A DNA stretch of 64,000 bases from Amorphoplanes friuliensis DSM 7358 (GCF_000494755.1 NC_022657.1:879501-943500); one strand, 5' to 3'; shown: positions 55,721 through 64,000, counted from the stretch's first letter. The notes: generated by a model not told the origin, from the letters alone. Program-made: numbers and translations.

Positions 55721-55726
55721 TAGTGT
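55721..55726 (+). promoter_or_regulatory. -10 hexamer of leaderless DUF2252 gene
   Basis: TAGTGT ends 7 nt before ATG 55734 and includes the first bases of the alternative GTG start (55725), which would be upstream of the predicted transcription start. Supports ATG 55734. Confidence 0.55.
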
Positions 55727-55733
55727 GCGAATC

Positions 55734-57038
55734 ATGAGCGAGCAGAGCCGCGCGGACTTCATCATCGACGTGCTGACCAGGGAATTCGGCGCATTGATGG
55801 CCCTGGATCCCGCGGCCTTCCGGCGCAAGTTCCGCAAGATGGCGGCCTCGCCGTTCGCGTTCTACCGGGGCAGCGCCTCGCTCTTCTACGCCGACCAGAC
55901 CGGCGCCTACCGCGACGACCGCTTCCTCGACGAGCACACCAGCCGGGTGTGGATCCACGGCGACCTCCACGCCGAGAACTTCGGCACCTACATGAACTCG
56001 TCCGGCCAGCTGGTCTTCAACGTCAACGACTTCGACGAGGCGTACGTCGGGCCGTTCATCTGGGACCTCAAGCGGTTCAGTGCCAGCGTCGCCCTCATCG
56101 GTTACAGCAAGGCGCTCTCCGACGACGTGATCTCCCAGCTGGTGACGACGTTCGCTCAGGCGTACCTGACCGAGTTGCGTGCGATCGCGGCCGGCGGTGA
56201 CGACGCGATCGGGTCCATCACCCTGGAGAACGCCGACGGGGTCCTGCGCCGGGTGCTGCAGGAGGCGCGGCTCAACACCCGCGTCGACCTGCTCGCCGGC
56301 CAGACCGTCATCGACGACTACGAGCGCCGCTTTTCGCTCGGCGACGGTGTCTACGACGTCGACGAGGAGACCGCGGCCACGGTCACGGCGGCCTTCAAGG
56401 ACTATCTCGAGACGATCCCGTCGCACGGCGCCTCGGTGTCGACGACCATCAAGGACATCAAGCTGCGCAAGGGTGTCGGCATCGGCTCGGCCGGGCTCCC
56501 GTCGTACAACATGCTGCTCGAGGGGCACACCCAGGCGCTCGAGAACGACGTGATCATCTACATGAAGCAGGCGCAGGTCCCGGCCGTCGCCCGCTGGGTC
56601 GACGACGAACGGGTCCGCGGCTACTTCAAGCACCAGGGTCACCGCACCGCCGAGTCGCAGCGGGCCCTGCAGGCGCACGCCGACCCCTGGCTGGGGTACA
56701 CCGAGCTCAACGGTGTCGGCCAGCTCGTCGCCGAGGTCTCGCCCTACGCCGCCGACCTCGACTGGGCCGACGTCAACGAGCCCGAGGAGCTCACCGGAGT
56801 CATCGCCGACCTGGGTCGTGCGGTCGCCCGCATGCACTCGGTCGCCGACGACGAGTCCAGCCACGACCTCGTCGACTTCTCCACCGAGGAGGCCATCGTG
56901 GCCGAGGTCGACAAGGACGAGGCCGGTTTTGTCGCGGTCCTGGTCGACTTCGCCCACAAGTACGGTGACCAGGCCCGCGAGGACCACCAGGACTTCGTCG
57001 ACCTGTTCCGCAACGGCCGCCTCCCGGGCCTGCAATAA
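55734..57038 (+). CDS. DUF2252 family protein (kinase-like fold)
   Basis: 434 residues. Kinase-like motifs: H-G-D-L-H-A-E-N-F-G (as in APH-type kinases, H-x-D-x-x-x-x-N) and N-D-F-D-E-A (in place of D-F-D). DUF2252 proteins are distant relatives of aminoglycoside phosphotransferases; function unknown. Its insertion between nuoB and nuoC is unusual. It has its own leaderless promoter, so it need not belong to the nuo unit. Confidence 0.82.
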   Translation: MSEQSRADFIIDVLTREFGALMALDPAAFRRKFRKMAASPFAFYRGSASLFYADQTGAYRDDRFLDEHTSRVWIHGDLHAENFGTYMNSSGQLVFNVNDFDEAYVGPFIWDLKRFSASVALIGYSKALSDDVISQLVTTFAQAYLTELRAIAAGGDDAIGSITLENADGVLRRVLQEARLNTRVDLLAGQTVIDDYERRFSLGDGVYDVDEETAATVTAAFKDYLETIPSHGASVSTTIKDIKLRKGVGIGSAGLPSYNMLLEGHTQALENDVIIYMKQAQVPAVARWVDDERVRGYFKHQGHRTAESQRALQAHADPWLGYTELNGVGQLVAEVSPYAADLDWADVNEPEELTGVIADLGRAVARMHSVADDESSHDLVDFSTEEAIVAEVDKDEAGFVAVLVDFAHKYGDQAREDHQDFVDLFRNGRLPGLQ

Positions 57039-57042
57039 AACC

Positions 57043-58053
57043 TCAGACCGGGGTCACCCGGTACGCCCACCCGGCGCGGTTCCACGCGGCCTGATCGGGC
57101 ACCGTGACGATCAGCAGCGTTGTTCCCTTCGGCAGCGACAGGATGTCGTTCAGGCTGGTTGCGGGATCGACGTTGCAGGGAACCTCGGCCGTGACGAGGG
57201 CCTGGCTGTCAGCCGTCAGGTCGCCGCCCGGTGGCACCGCCCCCACGGTCATGGTCAGGTTGCCGGGTCCGGAGCAGACGACCTGCAGCTCGAAGTCGCC
57301 GGTCCGGCTGTAACCGGTGGCCTCCTCACCCCGCAGCTGCTCGGTCGTCACCTGCACCGGCACACCCGCACCGCCCTGAGGGAACACCGCCGCGGCGCGC
57401 CCGGCGTTCCAGCTCGACTCGTCCGACGGCACAGCATCGGGGTCGTAGAGGGCACCCTCCGGCCGGTAGTCGCCGCTGCCGTCGCCGTCGCCGAGCTCCA
57501 GGGCGTACGCGGAGTGGCCCGCCGCGGACCCGTCGCCCTCGGCGGTGATCACCACAGGGCCTCGGTCCGGCAGCCGGAACGTCATGACGGAGACGAGCGC
57601 GTCGTGGGCGCAGGAAACGATCTGGCCACCCAGCACGGCCGTCTCCTCGGCGCTGCGGACCAGCTCGGCGTCGACGCGGACCGATCCGGCCCCGGCGCAG
57701 GTCACCGCCAGGGTGTAGCCGCCCGCCGCGAGATCCGGGAACGTCAGCCTTCCCTCGGCCTCGACCGCGCCGGTCCGCAGGCGGCCCGTCAGTTTCGGCA
57801 GCTGACTGTCGAGGGCCAGCCTCGCGGACCCGGTCAGGTCGGCCGGCGACTCCTGCCGTTCCGGGGTGCGGGGCAGATTGATCGCGACCACACCGCCGGT
57901 GACGGCCAGCGCGGCAGTAGCGGCGGCAACAACGGTCCGGGTGGTCCGGCGGCGGCGCACGGTGTGGCGGGCGGCCGCGGTGCCGGGCGGGCGGACCTCG
58001 GGCAGGACCCCGGCGCGCAGGTCGGTGAAGAGCTTCTCGAGCTGATCAGGCAC
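57043..58053 (-). CDS. Membrane-spanning anti-sigma-like protein
   Basis: 336 residues. A cytoplasmic N-terminus of about 50 residues (D-Q-L-E-K-L-F-T-D-L-R), one membrane helix (about 52-72) and a large beta-rich extracellular part with two Ig-like domains and spaced Cys. Begins inside the sigma-factor gene (8-bp overlap), the usual arrangement for a cognate anti-sigma factor. GTG start with AGGAGG 6 nt upstream. The zinc motif of ZAS proteins is absent, so the anti-sigma role rests on context. Confidence 0.75.
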   Translation of the reverse strand: MPDQLEKLFTDLRAGVLPEVRPPGTAAARHTVRRRRTTRTVVAAATAALAVTGGVVAINLPRTPERQESPADLTGSARLALDSQLPKLTGRLRTGAVEAEGRLTFPDLAAGGYTLAVTCAGAGSVRVDAELVRSAEETAVLGGQIVSCAHDALVSVMTFRLPDRGPVVITAEGDGSAAGHSAYALELGDGDGSGDYRPEGALYDPDAVPSDESSWNAGRAAAVFPQGGAGVPVQVTTEQLRGEEATGYSRTGDFELQVVCSGPGNLTMTVGAVPPGGDLTADSQALVTAEVPCNVDPATSLNDILSLPKGTTLLIVTVPDQAAWNRAGWAYRVTPV

Positions 58054-58603
58054 GGCGCACCTCCTGGTGGGTCGTCTCGGTGGGAGCAAGCTGGGCGGCC
58101 AGGGAGGCGCGGGCCCGGTGCAGCCAGGACTTCACGGTGCCCTCGGCGACACCCTCACGCTCGGCGATCTCGGCAACCGTCAGATCGGCGAGGTAGCGCA
58201 GCACCATCGCGCGGCGCTGAGCCGGCGGCAACGTGCCGAGCGCGGCGACGAGGGCCACCCGCTCGGGGCTCGGCCCGGCCACCTGCGCCTCGGTCACCCG
58301 CTGCCTGCGCAGGAAGCCCAGCGCCGTACGGGTGCGGCGCCACTTGCTGACGGCCAGGTTCCAGGCGACCCGGCGGATCCAGGCGACCGGATCGTCGTAG
58401 CGGGAGACGGTGCGCCAGCGGGCGAGGGCACGGCAGAACGCCTCCTGGACCACGTCCTGGGCTTCCTGCCGGTCCCCGAAGTACGCGTACAGCTGCACGG
58501 TCAGGTCGCCGTAGTGCGCGGCGTACAGCTCGTCGAACGACACTGGGCTGTCCGGCACGGCTGCGTGCGTCTCCGGTCTGATGGCTGTTGCCTCCGATGT
58601 CAC
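58046..58603 (-). CDS. ECF sigma factor (SigE-like)
   Basis: 185 residues with sigma region 2 (F-D-E-L-Y-A-A-H-Y-G-D-L, D-V-V-Q-E-A-F-C-R-A-L, W-I-R-R-V-A-W-N) and region 4 (L-P-P-A-Q-R-R-A-M-V-L-R-Y, G-V-A-E-G-T-V-K-S-W-L-H-R-A-R). No region 3 and no extra domain, as in ECF sigma factors. Transcribed together with the anti-sigma gene, opposite to the nuo genes and between nuoB and nuoC. GTG start at 58603. Confidence 0.9.
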   Translation of the reverse strand: MTSEATAIRPETHAAVPDSPVSFDELYAAHYGDLTVQLYAYFGDRQEAQDVVQEAFCRALARWRTVSRYDDPVAWIRRVAWNLAVSKWRRTRTALGFLRRQRVTEAQVAGPSPERVALVAALGTLPPAQRRAMVLRYLADLTVAEIAEREGVAEGTVKSWLHRARASLAAQLAPTETTHQEVRRA

Positions 58604-58667
58604 GGCGACAACACGCCCCGATCCATCGAAGGGTTGCAGTCGGCCGGGGCAGATCTTCGCCGGATCA

Positions 58668-58673
58668 TAGGAT
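58668..58673 (+). promoter_or_regulatory. -10 hexamer of leaderless nuoC
   Basis: TAGGAT ends 7 nt before ATG 58681 and thus rejects the in-frame ATG at 58672. It gives the nuoC-nuoH pair a promoter of its own, separate from nuoB. Confidence 0.6.
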
Positions 58674-58680
58674 GTGCGGC

Positions 58681-59775
58681 ATGACGCCCGAAGAGGTCGG
58701 CGAGCGGATGGTCGCGCTGCTGACGGCCGCCGAAACCGACGCCCCCGCCGAGGGCGAGATCACCGCCGGTGTCTCCGGTGGTGGTCCGGGCCACGAGCGG
58801 GCCGTCGTGGACGTTCCGGCCGCCCGCTGGTGGGCCGCGCTCGACGCCGCCCGCGACCCGGGCGCGCTGGGCTGCGACTTCTTCGACTGGCTCTCGGCCG
58901 TCGACGAGCTGGACGAGGGCTTCACGGTCGTCGCCCACCTGTGGTCCAGCCGCCGCAAGCACGGCCTGCTGCTGCGCGCCCGCCTGAGCCGGGAGAACCC
59001 CGTCGTCGAGTCGGTGATCGACCTCTTCCCGGGTGCCGCCTGGCACGAGCGGGAGACGCACGAGATGTTCGGCATCAGCTTCTCCCGGCACCCCGACCTG
59101 CGGCCGCTGCTGCTGCCGCCGGGCTTCGAGGGCAATCCGCTGCGCAAGGAGTTCGTGCTGGCCTCCCGGGTCGCGAAGGCCTGGCCCGGTGCCAAGGAGC
59201 CGGGGGAGTCCGAGGCCGGCACGGCCAAGCGCGCCCCGATGCGCCCGCCGGGTGTGCCCGATCCGAACGAGTGGGGCCCGATGAAGGGCAAGGTCCCGCC
59301 ACCCGAGACCCGGGCCCGCCGCGTCCCCGGCGACCGCCCGGCCCGTCCTGCGGCCGGCGACCGCCCGGTGCGTGCGCCAGGCGACCGTCCGGCGCGCCCA
59401 GCTTCCGGTGACCGCCCGGCCCGGCCACCCCGCGAAGACGCAGAAACGCCCGCGGCAGCGCTGACGCCCCCGGAAACCCCGGCCGCGCCGGACGCCCCCG
59501 CCGCGTCGCAAACGCCGGCCGCGTCGCAAACGCCGGCCGAGACTCCGGCCGCTGAGACCGCGGCGGCCGCTGCCGCGCAGGTCAGAGCCGACGAAGCCGC
59601 GGCCGCGAAGGCGCCGCCCGTGCAGGCCGCCGCCGCCGAGAGCGCCGCCTCCGAGGCCGCCGCGACACAAGCAGCCGCCGAAAAGGCCGCCGCGGACGAG
59701 ACCCCGGCACCCGAGGCCTCCGGCACACCGCCGGAGACCGGAACGCCGCCGAAGACCGGCGGAGAGGACGCCTGA
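58681..59775 (+). CDS. nuoC: NADH-quinone oxidoreductase subunit C with long disordered tail
   Basis: 364 residues. The first ~175 residues are NuoC (F-D-W-L-S-A-V-D, H-E-R-E-T-H-E-M-F-G, G-F-E-G-N-P-L-R-K-E-F). The rest is a low-complexity tail of G-D-R-P-A-R-P repeats and Ala/Glu/Pro-rich A-A-A-E blocks. NuoC normally ends near here or is fused to NuoD; here neither a fused nor a separate nuoD follows. The stop overlaps the nuoH ATG (TGATG). Confidence 0.9.
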   Translation: MTPEEVGERMVALLTAAETDAPAEGEITAGVSGGGPGHERAVVDVPAARWWAALDAARDPGALGCDFFDWLSAVDELDEGFTVVAHLWSSRRKHGLLLRARLSRENPVVESVIDLFPGAAWHERETHEMFGISFSRHPDLRPLLLPPGFEGNPLRKEFVLASRVAKAWPGAKEPGESEAGTAKRAPMRPPGVPDPNEWGPMKGKVPPPETRARRVPGDRPARPAAGDRPVRAPGDRPARPASGDRPARPPREDAETPAAALTPPETPAAPDAPAASQTPAASQTPAETPAAETAAAAAAQVRADEAAAAKAPPVQAAAAESAASEAAATQAAAEKAAADETPAPEASGTPPETGTPPKTGGEDA

Positions 59776-60734
59776 TGCCGCTCTGGCTCGACCTTCTCGT
59801 CCGCGTGGTCGCCGTTGTCGCGGCCTTCCTGGTGCTGCCGCTGGTCGTCGGTCAGGCCGAGCACAAGGTCATGGCGCACATGCAGGGCCGCCTCGGTCCG
59901 ATGTACGCGGGTGGCTTCCACGGCTGGGCCCAGCTCGTCGCCGACGGCGTGAAGTTCGTGCAGAAGGAGGACATCACCCCGCGGGACGCCGACCGGCGGG
60001 TGTTCCAGCTGGCCCCGATCGTCGCGCTGTTCCCGTACCTGATCGTGCTCCTGGCGATCCCGCTGGGACCCGGCGGCCTGGTCGCTCAGCGTCTGGACAT
60101 CGGGTTGTTCTTCGTCCTGGCCGTGCTCGGTGTGGGTGTGGTCGCCGTGCTGATGTCCGCGTGGGCGTCGGCCAACAAGTACAGCCTGCTCGGCGGGCTG
60201 CGGGGCGCCGCGCAGCTGCTCGGTTACGAGTTGCCGCTGGTCCTCTCGGCGGCGAGTGTCGCCATGGCCGCGGGCACGCTGAGCCTGTCCGGCATCGTCG
60301 AGGCGTGGACGCCGTGGTGGCTGCTCTGGCAGGCGCCCGCCGCGCTGGTCTTCTTCGTGTCCGGCCTGGCGGAGATCCGGCGTCCCCCGTTCGACATGCC
60401 GATCGCCGACTCGGAGCTCGTCTTCGGATACCTGACCGAGTACACGGGCCTGCGGTTCGCGTTCTTCCTGCTCGCGGAGTACGTCGGGATCGTGGTGATC
60501 GCCGCGCTGACCACCGTGCTGTTCCTCGGTGGCTGGCACGGGCCGGCAGCCGAGCACCTCGGCTGGCTCTGGACGCTGGTGAAGATCTTCGCCGTGTCGT
60601 TCGTGGTCATCTGGCTGCGGGTCACCTATCCGCGGCTGCGCGAGGATCAGTTGCAGCGGCTCTGCTGGCTGGTCCTGGTGCCGGTCGCGCTGGCCCAGCT
60701 GGTGCTGACCGCGGCGGTCAAGGTGGCGATGTAA
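59775..60734 (+). CDS. nuoH: NADH-quinone oxidoreductase subunit H
   Basis: 319 residues, about eight membrane helices. Quinone-site features E-H-K-V-M-A-H-M-Q-G-R-L-G-P, K-E-D-I-T-P and the loop A-E-I-R-R-P-P-F-D are present. It links the quinone site to the proton-pumping arm of Complex I. Translationally coupled to nuoC. After it the cluster is broken by a serine hydrolase gene. Confidence 0.95.
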   Translation: MPLWLDLLVRVVAVVAAFLVLPLVVGQAEHKVMAHMQGRLGPMYAGGFHGWAQLVADGVKFVQKEDITPRDADRRVFQLAPIVALFPYLIVLLAIPLGPGGLVAQRLDIGLFFVLAVLGVGVVAVLMSAWASANKYSLLGGLRGAAQLLGYELPLVLSAASVAMAAGTLSLSGIVEAWTPWWLLWQAPAALVFFVSGLAEIRRPPFDMPIADSELVFGYLTEYTGLRFAFFLLAEYVGIVVIAALTTVLFLGGWHGPAAEHLGWLWTLVKIFAVSFVVIWLRVTYPRLREDQLQRLCWLVLVPVALAQLVLTAAVKVAM

Positions 60735-60841
60735 GAGGGGGGCCAGCCCTACCTCGATACGCCCACTGGCCGGATCGAATCGAAGGCCGCGCACCGGAAG
60801 GCTCGAAGGGTCCCGACAACAAGACCCCGAGGAGTTCTTTC

Positions 60842-61939
60842 ATGTCTCTGCGACACCTGGTGGCGGCGGCCGTCGTCACCGCGTGCGTCATCGGCACCGC
60901 CCAGCCCGTCAGCGCGGCGCCGCGGGATCCGGTCCGGCAGGAGCTGCGGGCTCTGGTCAGCGAGCATGGCTTCCCCGGTGCACTGGCCGCTGTCCGGGAG
61001 CGTGACGGCGACACCCGCGATCTGACCGCCGGTCCGAACGTGCCGGTCAACGGTCAGGTACGCATCGGCAGCAACACGAAGACGTTCGTGTCGGTCGTGG
61101 TTCTGCAGCTCGTGGCCGAGAAGAAGGTCGAGCTGGACGCGCCCGTCGAGAAGTACCTGCCGGGGCTGGTCCGCGGTGAGGGGATCGACGGCCGGAAGAT
61201 CACCGTCCGGCAGCTGCTGCAGCACACCAGCGGGCTGCCGAACTACACCGAGTACCTCGACACCGACGGGTCGTTCGCGCTGCAGCACACGTACTGGGAG
61301 CCGCGGGACCTGCTGGACCTGGCGCTCGCCCACCCGGCGGTGTTCGCGCCCGGCGCGAAGTGGGAGTACAGCAACACGAACTACGTGGTGGCGGGGCTGC
61401 TCGTCCAGAAGGTGACCGGTCGGCCGATCGCCGAGCAGATCACCGATCGGGTGATCCGCAAGGCCGGTCTGCGGCACACGTACTTCCCCGGCGTCGGCGA
61501 CCAGTCCATCCGGGAGCGGCACCCGCACGGGTACCACCCGGACGAGTCCGGCGAGCTGGTCGACGTGACGGTCCTCGACCCGTCCTGGGGCTGGGCGGCC
61601 GGTCAGATGATCGGTACGCCGGAGGACCTGAACAGCTTCTTCCGCGCCCTGGTCGGAGGCCGGTTGCTCCCGCCCGCGCAGCTGAAGGAGATGCGTACCA
61701 CGGTGGAGGCCCCGGAGATGTGGCCCGGAGCCCGGTACGGCCTGGGGATCATGAGCTTCCCGCTGAGCTGCGGCGGCGTCGCCTGGGGTCATGGCGGTGA
61801 CATCCCCGGGTACGAAACGCGGGGTGGTGTCACCGAGGACGGCCGGGGTGTGTCGGTGGCGGTGACCGCGATGCCGTCCGAGGAGGTCGCGCACAACGCG
61901 GTCCTGAAGACCGTCGACACGGCGCTCTGCTCGCACTGA
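60842..61939 (+). CDS. Secreted serine hydrolase (class C beta-lactamase / D,D-peptidase family)
   Basis: 365 residues with a signal peptide (about 1-26, V-S-A-A-P). Catalytic S-N-T-K (SxxK), Y-S-N (YxN) and H-G-G motifs occur in the order of serine penicillin-binding proteins and class C beta-lactamases; closest in layout to Streptomyces R61 D,D-carboxypeptidase. Likely a D-Ala-D-Ala carboxypeptidase or esterase. ATG has GGAG upstream. Inserted in the nuo cluster without functional link that can be seen. Confidence 0.9.
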   Translation: MSLRHLVAAAVVTACVIGTAQPVSAAPRDPVRQELRALVSEHGFPGALAAVRERDGDTRDLTAGPNVPVNGQVRIGSNTKTFVSVVVLQLVAEKKVELDAPVEKYLPGLVRGEGIDGRKITVRQLLQHTSGLPNYTEYLDTDGSFALQHTYWEPRDLLDLALAHPAVFAPGAKWEYSNTNYVVAGLLVQKVTGRPIAEQITDRVIRKAGLRHTYFPGVGDQSIRERHPHGYHPDESGELVDVTVLDPSWGWAAGQMIGTPEDLNSFFRALVGGRLLPPAQLKEMRTTVEAPEMWPGARYGLGIMSFPLSCGGVAWGHGGDIPGYETRGGVTEDGRGVSVAVTAMPSEEVAHNAVLKTVDTALCSH

Positions 61940-61950
61940 CAGCCGGGGCC

Positions 61951-61977
61951 GCCGGGCGCCCGTACGGGGCGCCCGGC
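61951..61977. terminator. Bidirectional terminator
   Basis: GCCGGGCGCCC (61951-61961) and GGGCGCCCGGC (61967-61977) form a perfect 11-bp stem with a 5-nt loop. It lies between the convergent serine hydrolase and small secreted protein genes and would block read-through into nuoI from the hydrolase. Confidence 0.85.
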
Positions 61978-61986
61978 AGCATCCGA

Positions 61987-62403
61987 TCAGGTCAGCAGGG
62001 TGACCGTGTAGTTCAGCGTGGTGCCGCTGGCCGTGTACGTGGCCGTCTGCCCGTTGGTGCAGTACGACACGAAGTTGTTACCGAGCACGTCGTCACCGGC
62101 GGTGGCGTGCACGAGCGGGCGCACGTCGACACCCTCGGCGAGCGGTGTGGAGGTCAGGTCGACGAGGCGCCACTGGTTGACCGGGTAGTCGTCGGTCGGG
62201 GCCGAGAGCTGCCCGTCACGGGTCGTGACCTGGAAGTTCATCACAAAACCGCCGTTGTTGACGACGGCGATCTTCTGCACGCACGGGGTCGCCAGCGCGC
62301 TGGGGGCGGCGGCCGCGGGCTGCGCGGCCGCGCCGAGCAGTCCGGCGAGGCCGGCGGTGGCGAGCGCGGCGGTCGTGGCCGCGCGGGGTGCGATGCGGGT
62401 CAT
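61987..62403 (-). CDS. Small secreted protein
   Basis: 138 residues. Signal peptide (about 1-33, A-A-A-A-P), then a ~100-residue beta-rich mature domain with two Cys (T-P-C-V and S-Y-C-T) that may pair. Family not recognised; the mature part recalls short actinobacterial secreted proteins of unknown role. ATG 62403 has GGAGGA upstream. An AT-rich promoter region with a palindrome lies behind it. Confidence 0.78.
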   Translation of the reverse strand: MTRIAPRAATTAALATAGLAGLLGAAAQPAAAAPSALATPCVQKIAVVNNGGFVMNFQVTTRDGQLSAPTDDYPVNQWRLVDLTSTPLAEGVDVRPLVHATAGDDVLGNNFVSYCTNGQTATYTASGTTLNYTVTLLT

Positions 62404-62517
62404 CGGGTGTCCTCCAATGTGGTGGGTGAGGAACTGTCGACCGCACTGGTAACCGGACACGACGGCATCAAACCGCTGTTCGTCAATATAAAGGACTTTA
62501 AATGTTATAGCCCTGAA

Positions 62518-62529
62518 CAATGATCATTG
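62518..62529. promoter_or_regulatory. Palindrome in AT-rich island upstream of the secreted protein gene
   Basis: CAATGATCATTG is a perfect 12-bp palindrome beside a stretch unusually rich in A and T (62484-62515, including AATATAAAGG). Lies between the divergent secreted-protein and nuoI genes and may be a regulator site. Confidence 0.45.
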
Positions 62530-62636
62530 GTGCAGACGGGAACTACCAGGTCAGGACCCCTCGACCCGGACACGATGCGGGACAAGAACGGGGGTGTGCT
62601 CGCCTCCGTCCGCGGGACCGGGCAGGATATGCGTTC

Positions 62637-63221
62637 ATGAGCGACCACGGAGAGCGGCCGACGCCGGGTAAGGGCCTGATCAACGGCCTCGCCGTCACGC
62701 TCAAGACGCTGGTCAAGCCCACGATCACGCAGCAGTACCCCGACGTCGAGCCCGATCTGCCGCCGCGCTCCCGGGGCGTCATCGCCCTGCTCGAGGAGAA
62801 CTGCACGGTCTGCATGCTGTGCGCCCGCGAGTGCCCGGACTGGTGCATCTACATCGACTCGCACAAGGAAGAGGTCGTCGTCCCCGGCGCGGCCCGCGCC
62901 CGGCAGCGCAACGTGCTCGACAAGTTCGACATCGACTTCTCCCTGTGCATGTACTGCGGCATCTGCATCGAGGTCTGCCCGTTCGACGCGCTGCACTGGA
63001 CCCCCGAGTTCGAGTACGCCGAGACCGACGTCCTCGACCTGCTCCACGACAAGAACCGCCTCGGCGACTGGATGCAGACCGTGCCGCCGCCGCCCGCCCA
63101 CGACGTGCTCGGTGAGCCCTCGAAGGAGGAGTCCACCGCCGCCCGCAAGGCCGCCGGCCCGGGCACGGCCACCCCGGCGCAGACCGCCCGCCCGCCCGTA
63201 CGCCGGGAGCAGGCACCGTGA
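62637..63221 (+). CDS. nuoI: NADH-quinone oxidoreductase subunit I
   Basis: 194 residues. Ferredoxin-like subunit with two [4Fe-4S] sites: [12 protein letters not shown] and [12 protein letters not shown]. Carries electrons between the NADH arm and NuoB. The C-terminal ~45 residues are a disordered Pro/Ala-rich tail. The stop overlaps the nuoJ GTG by 4 bp (GTGA), restoring the normal nuoI-J-K order. Confidence 0.95.
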   Translation: MSDHGERPTPGKGLINGLAVTLKTLVKPTITQQYPDVEPDLPPRSRGVIALLEENCTVCMLCARECPDWCIYIDSHKEEVVVPGAARARQRNVLDKFDIDFSLCMYCGICIEVCPFDALHWTPEFEYAETDVLDLLHDKNRLGDWMQTVPPPPAHDVLGEPSKEESTAARKAAGPGTATPAQTARPPVRREQAP

Positions 63222-63745
63222 CCGTCGCCGACGTGTTGTTGCTGGCGCTCGGAGCTGTCGCGGTCGGTTCGGGTGCTGCCGTCGTCACCACCAGCCACCT
63301 GGTCCGCGCCGGCCTCTACCTGGTGATCAGCCTGGGCGCGACGGCCGGCCTCTACCTCGTCCTCGGCGCGGAGCTGGTCGCCTGGGTGCAGATCCTCGTG
63401 TACGTCGGAGCGGTCGTCGTCCTGCTGCTCTTCGCCGTCATGCTGACCCGCGCCCCGATCGGCGCGTCCAAGGATCTCGACCGGCCGGCCTGGCCCGCGC
63501 TGATCGTCGGCGGCGGTGTCGGCCTCGGCCTGGCGGCGCTGCTGGCCGACGCGTTCCGCTGGACGCTCTACGACCTGCCCCCGCCGGGCACCGCCGAGCG
63601 GATGGGCACCGAGATCTTCGGGCAGTGGGTGCTGCCGTTCGAGGTGCTCTCGATCCTGCTGCTGTCCGCTCTGGTCGGCGCGATCGTCCTGTCTAGGCCC
63701 GACCTCGGCGCGCGCCAGGATCTCCGCGAGGGGGACAACGCCTGA
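63218..63745 (+). CDS. nuoJ: NADH-quinone oxidoreductase subunit J
   Basis: 175 residues, five membrane helices expected; the [24 protein letters not shown] motif in helix 3 is typical of NuoJ. Part of the proton-pumping membrane arm. Overlaps nuoI at its start and nuoK at its stop (TGATG), so the three are co-translated. Confidence 0.93.
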   Translation: MTVADVLLLALGAVAVGSGAAVVTTSHLVRAGLYLVISLGATAGLYLVLGAELVAWVQILVYVGAVVVLLLFAVMLTRAPIGASKDLDRPAWPALIVGGGVGLGLAALLADAFRWTLYDLPPPGTAERMGTEIFGQWVLPFEVLSILLLSALVGAIVLSRPDLGARQDLREGDNA

Positions 63746-64000
63746 TGCACGCGGTCATCCCCTACGTGACGGCTGCCCTGCTCTTCGGGCTCGGCGTCTA
63801 CGGCGTCCTGCGCCGGCGCAACGCGATCCTGGTGCTGATGGCGGTCGAGCTGATGCTGAACGCCATCAACCTGATCTTCATCACGGCCGACGCCTCGGTC
63901 CGCGCCGCGCTCGTCGGCGTCCAGATCGAGGCCTGGGCCTACCCGAACGGCGAACCCCCGGGGTACTCCGGCGGCGTGTTCGCCCTGTTCATCATCGTGC
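63745..64000 (+). CDS. nuoK: NADH-quinone oxidoreductase subunit K (3' end beyond the window)
   Basis: First 85 codons; the window ends before the stop. Three-helix NuoK with conserved Glu in [10 protein letters not shown], needed for proton pumping. The P-N-G-E-P-P-G-Y loop before the last helix is slightly longer than usual. The cluster probably goes on with nuoL, M and N outside the window. Confidence 0.93.
   Translation, partial: MHAVIPYVTAALLFGLGVYGVLRRRNAILVLMAVELMLNAINLIFITADASVRAALVGVQIEAWAYPNGEPPGYSGGVFALFIIV

Noticed and set aside
55725-55733. GTG start of the DUF2252 gene
   Set aside because: A GAGGG lies upstream, but the codon overlaps TAGTGT, whose 7-nt spacing points to the ATG at 55734.

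Overview
The window is high-GC actinobacterial chromosome. It has dense genes, frequent GTG starts, ATGA/GTGA overlaps and many starts placed 6-7 nt after a TANNNT hexamer, as expected for leaderless transcripts. The gene content (REC-PP2C phosphatase, Ser/Thr kinase with an outside CBM2-like domain, IdeR-type iron box, DUF3107, DUF3152, MoeZ, partial nuo cluster) fits a filamentous actinomycete, most likely Micromonosporaceae (Actinoplanes-like). The family is an inference; no rRNA or tRNA gene is present to test it. Sixty-two protein genes are annotated, two of them cut by the window ends. Layout: 1-6.9 kb holds the end of a cell-wall anchored RCC1/FN3 protein, a GH-A-type hydrolase, TPR and Smr proteins, a membrane M28 peptidase and a zinc-ribbon protein. 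7.0-11.1 kb is an overlapping signalling operon (REC-PP2C, CHASE3 histidine kinase, response regulator, inositol-phosphatase-like enzyme). 11.1-16.7 kb has a VOC protein, an SDR, a LAS-type peptidoglycan peptidase, a spermidine-synthase-like membrane protein and a Ser/Thr kinase. 16.7-22.6 kb has KtrA/KtrB potassium uptake, an MFS exporter, a methyltransferase, a second SDR, a SnoaL-like protein and DUF3052. 22.7-26.3 kb has a RecQ helicase fused to a phosphoribosyltransferase-like domain, preceded by two DnaA boxes and followed by a 17-bp minisatellite, then an NlpC/P60 hydrolase. 26.3-30.1 kb is metal handling: CsoR, CopZ and a His-rich membrane protein, then heme oxygenase with DUF2470 behind an iron box. 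30.1-47.5 kb is a conserved actinobacterial block: RhlE-type helicase, DUF3107, TetR, a proline-rich protein, an alpha/beta hydrolase, two DUF3152 proteases (one with a ~1,100-residue histone-H1-like tail), MoeZ, a prenyltransferase-fold protein, ProA/ProB and an alkyltransferase-like protein. 47.5-55.1 kb has a TetR/epimerase pair with twin operators, an atypical gamma-glutamyltransferase, transport and kinase genes, ComB and a PLP decarboxylase. 55.1-64.0 kb is a Complex I cluster (nuoB, C, H, I, J, K) interrupted by a DUF2252 gene, a sigma/anti-sigma pair, a serine hydrolase and a small secreted protein; nuoD is not between nuoC and nuoH. The most unusual parts are the broken nuo cluster with its tailed NuoC, the H1-tailed DUF3152 protein beside a shorter paralogue with a shared upstream motif, the RecQ-PRTase gene with DnaA boxes and minisatellite, and the density of leaderless starts. 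No CRISPR array, prophage, insertion sequence or RNA gene was recognised.
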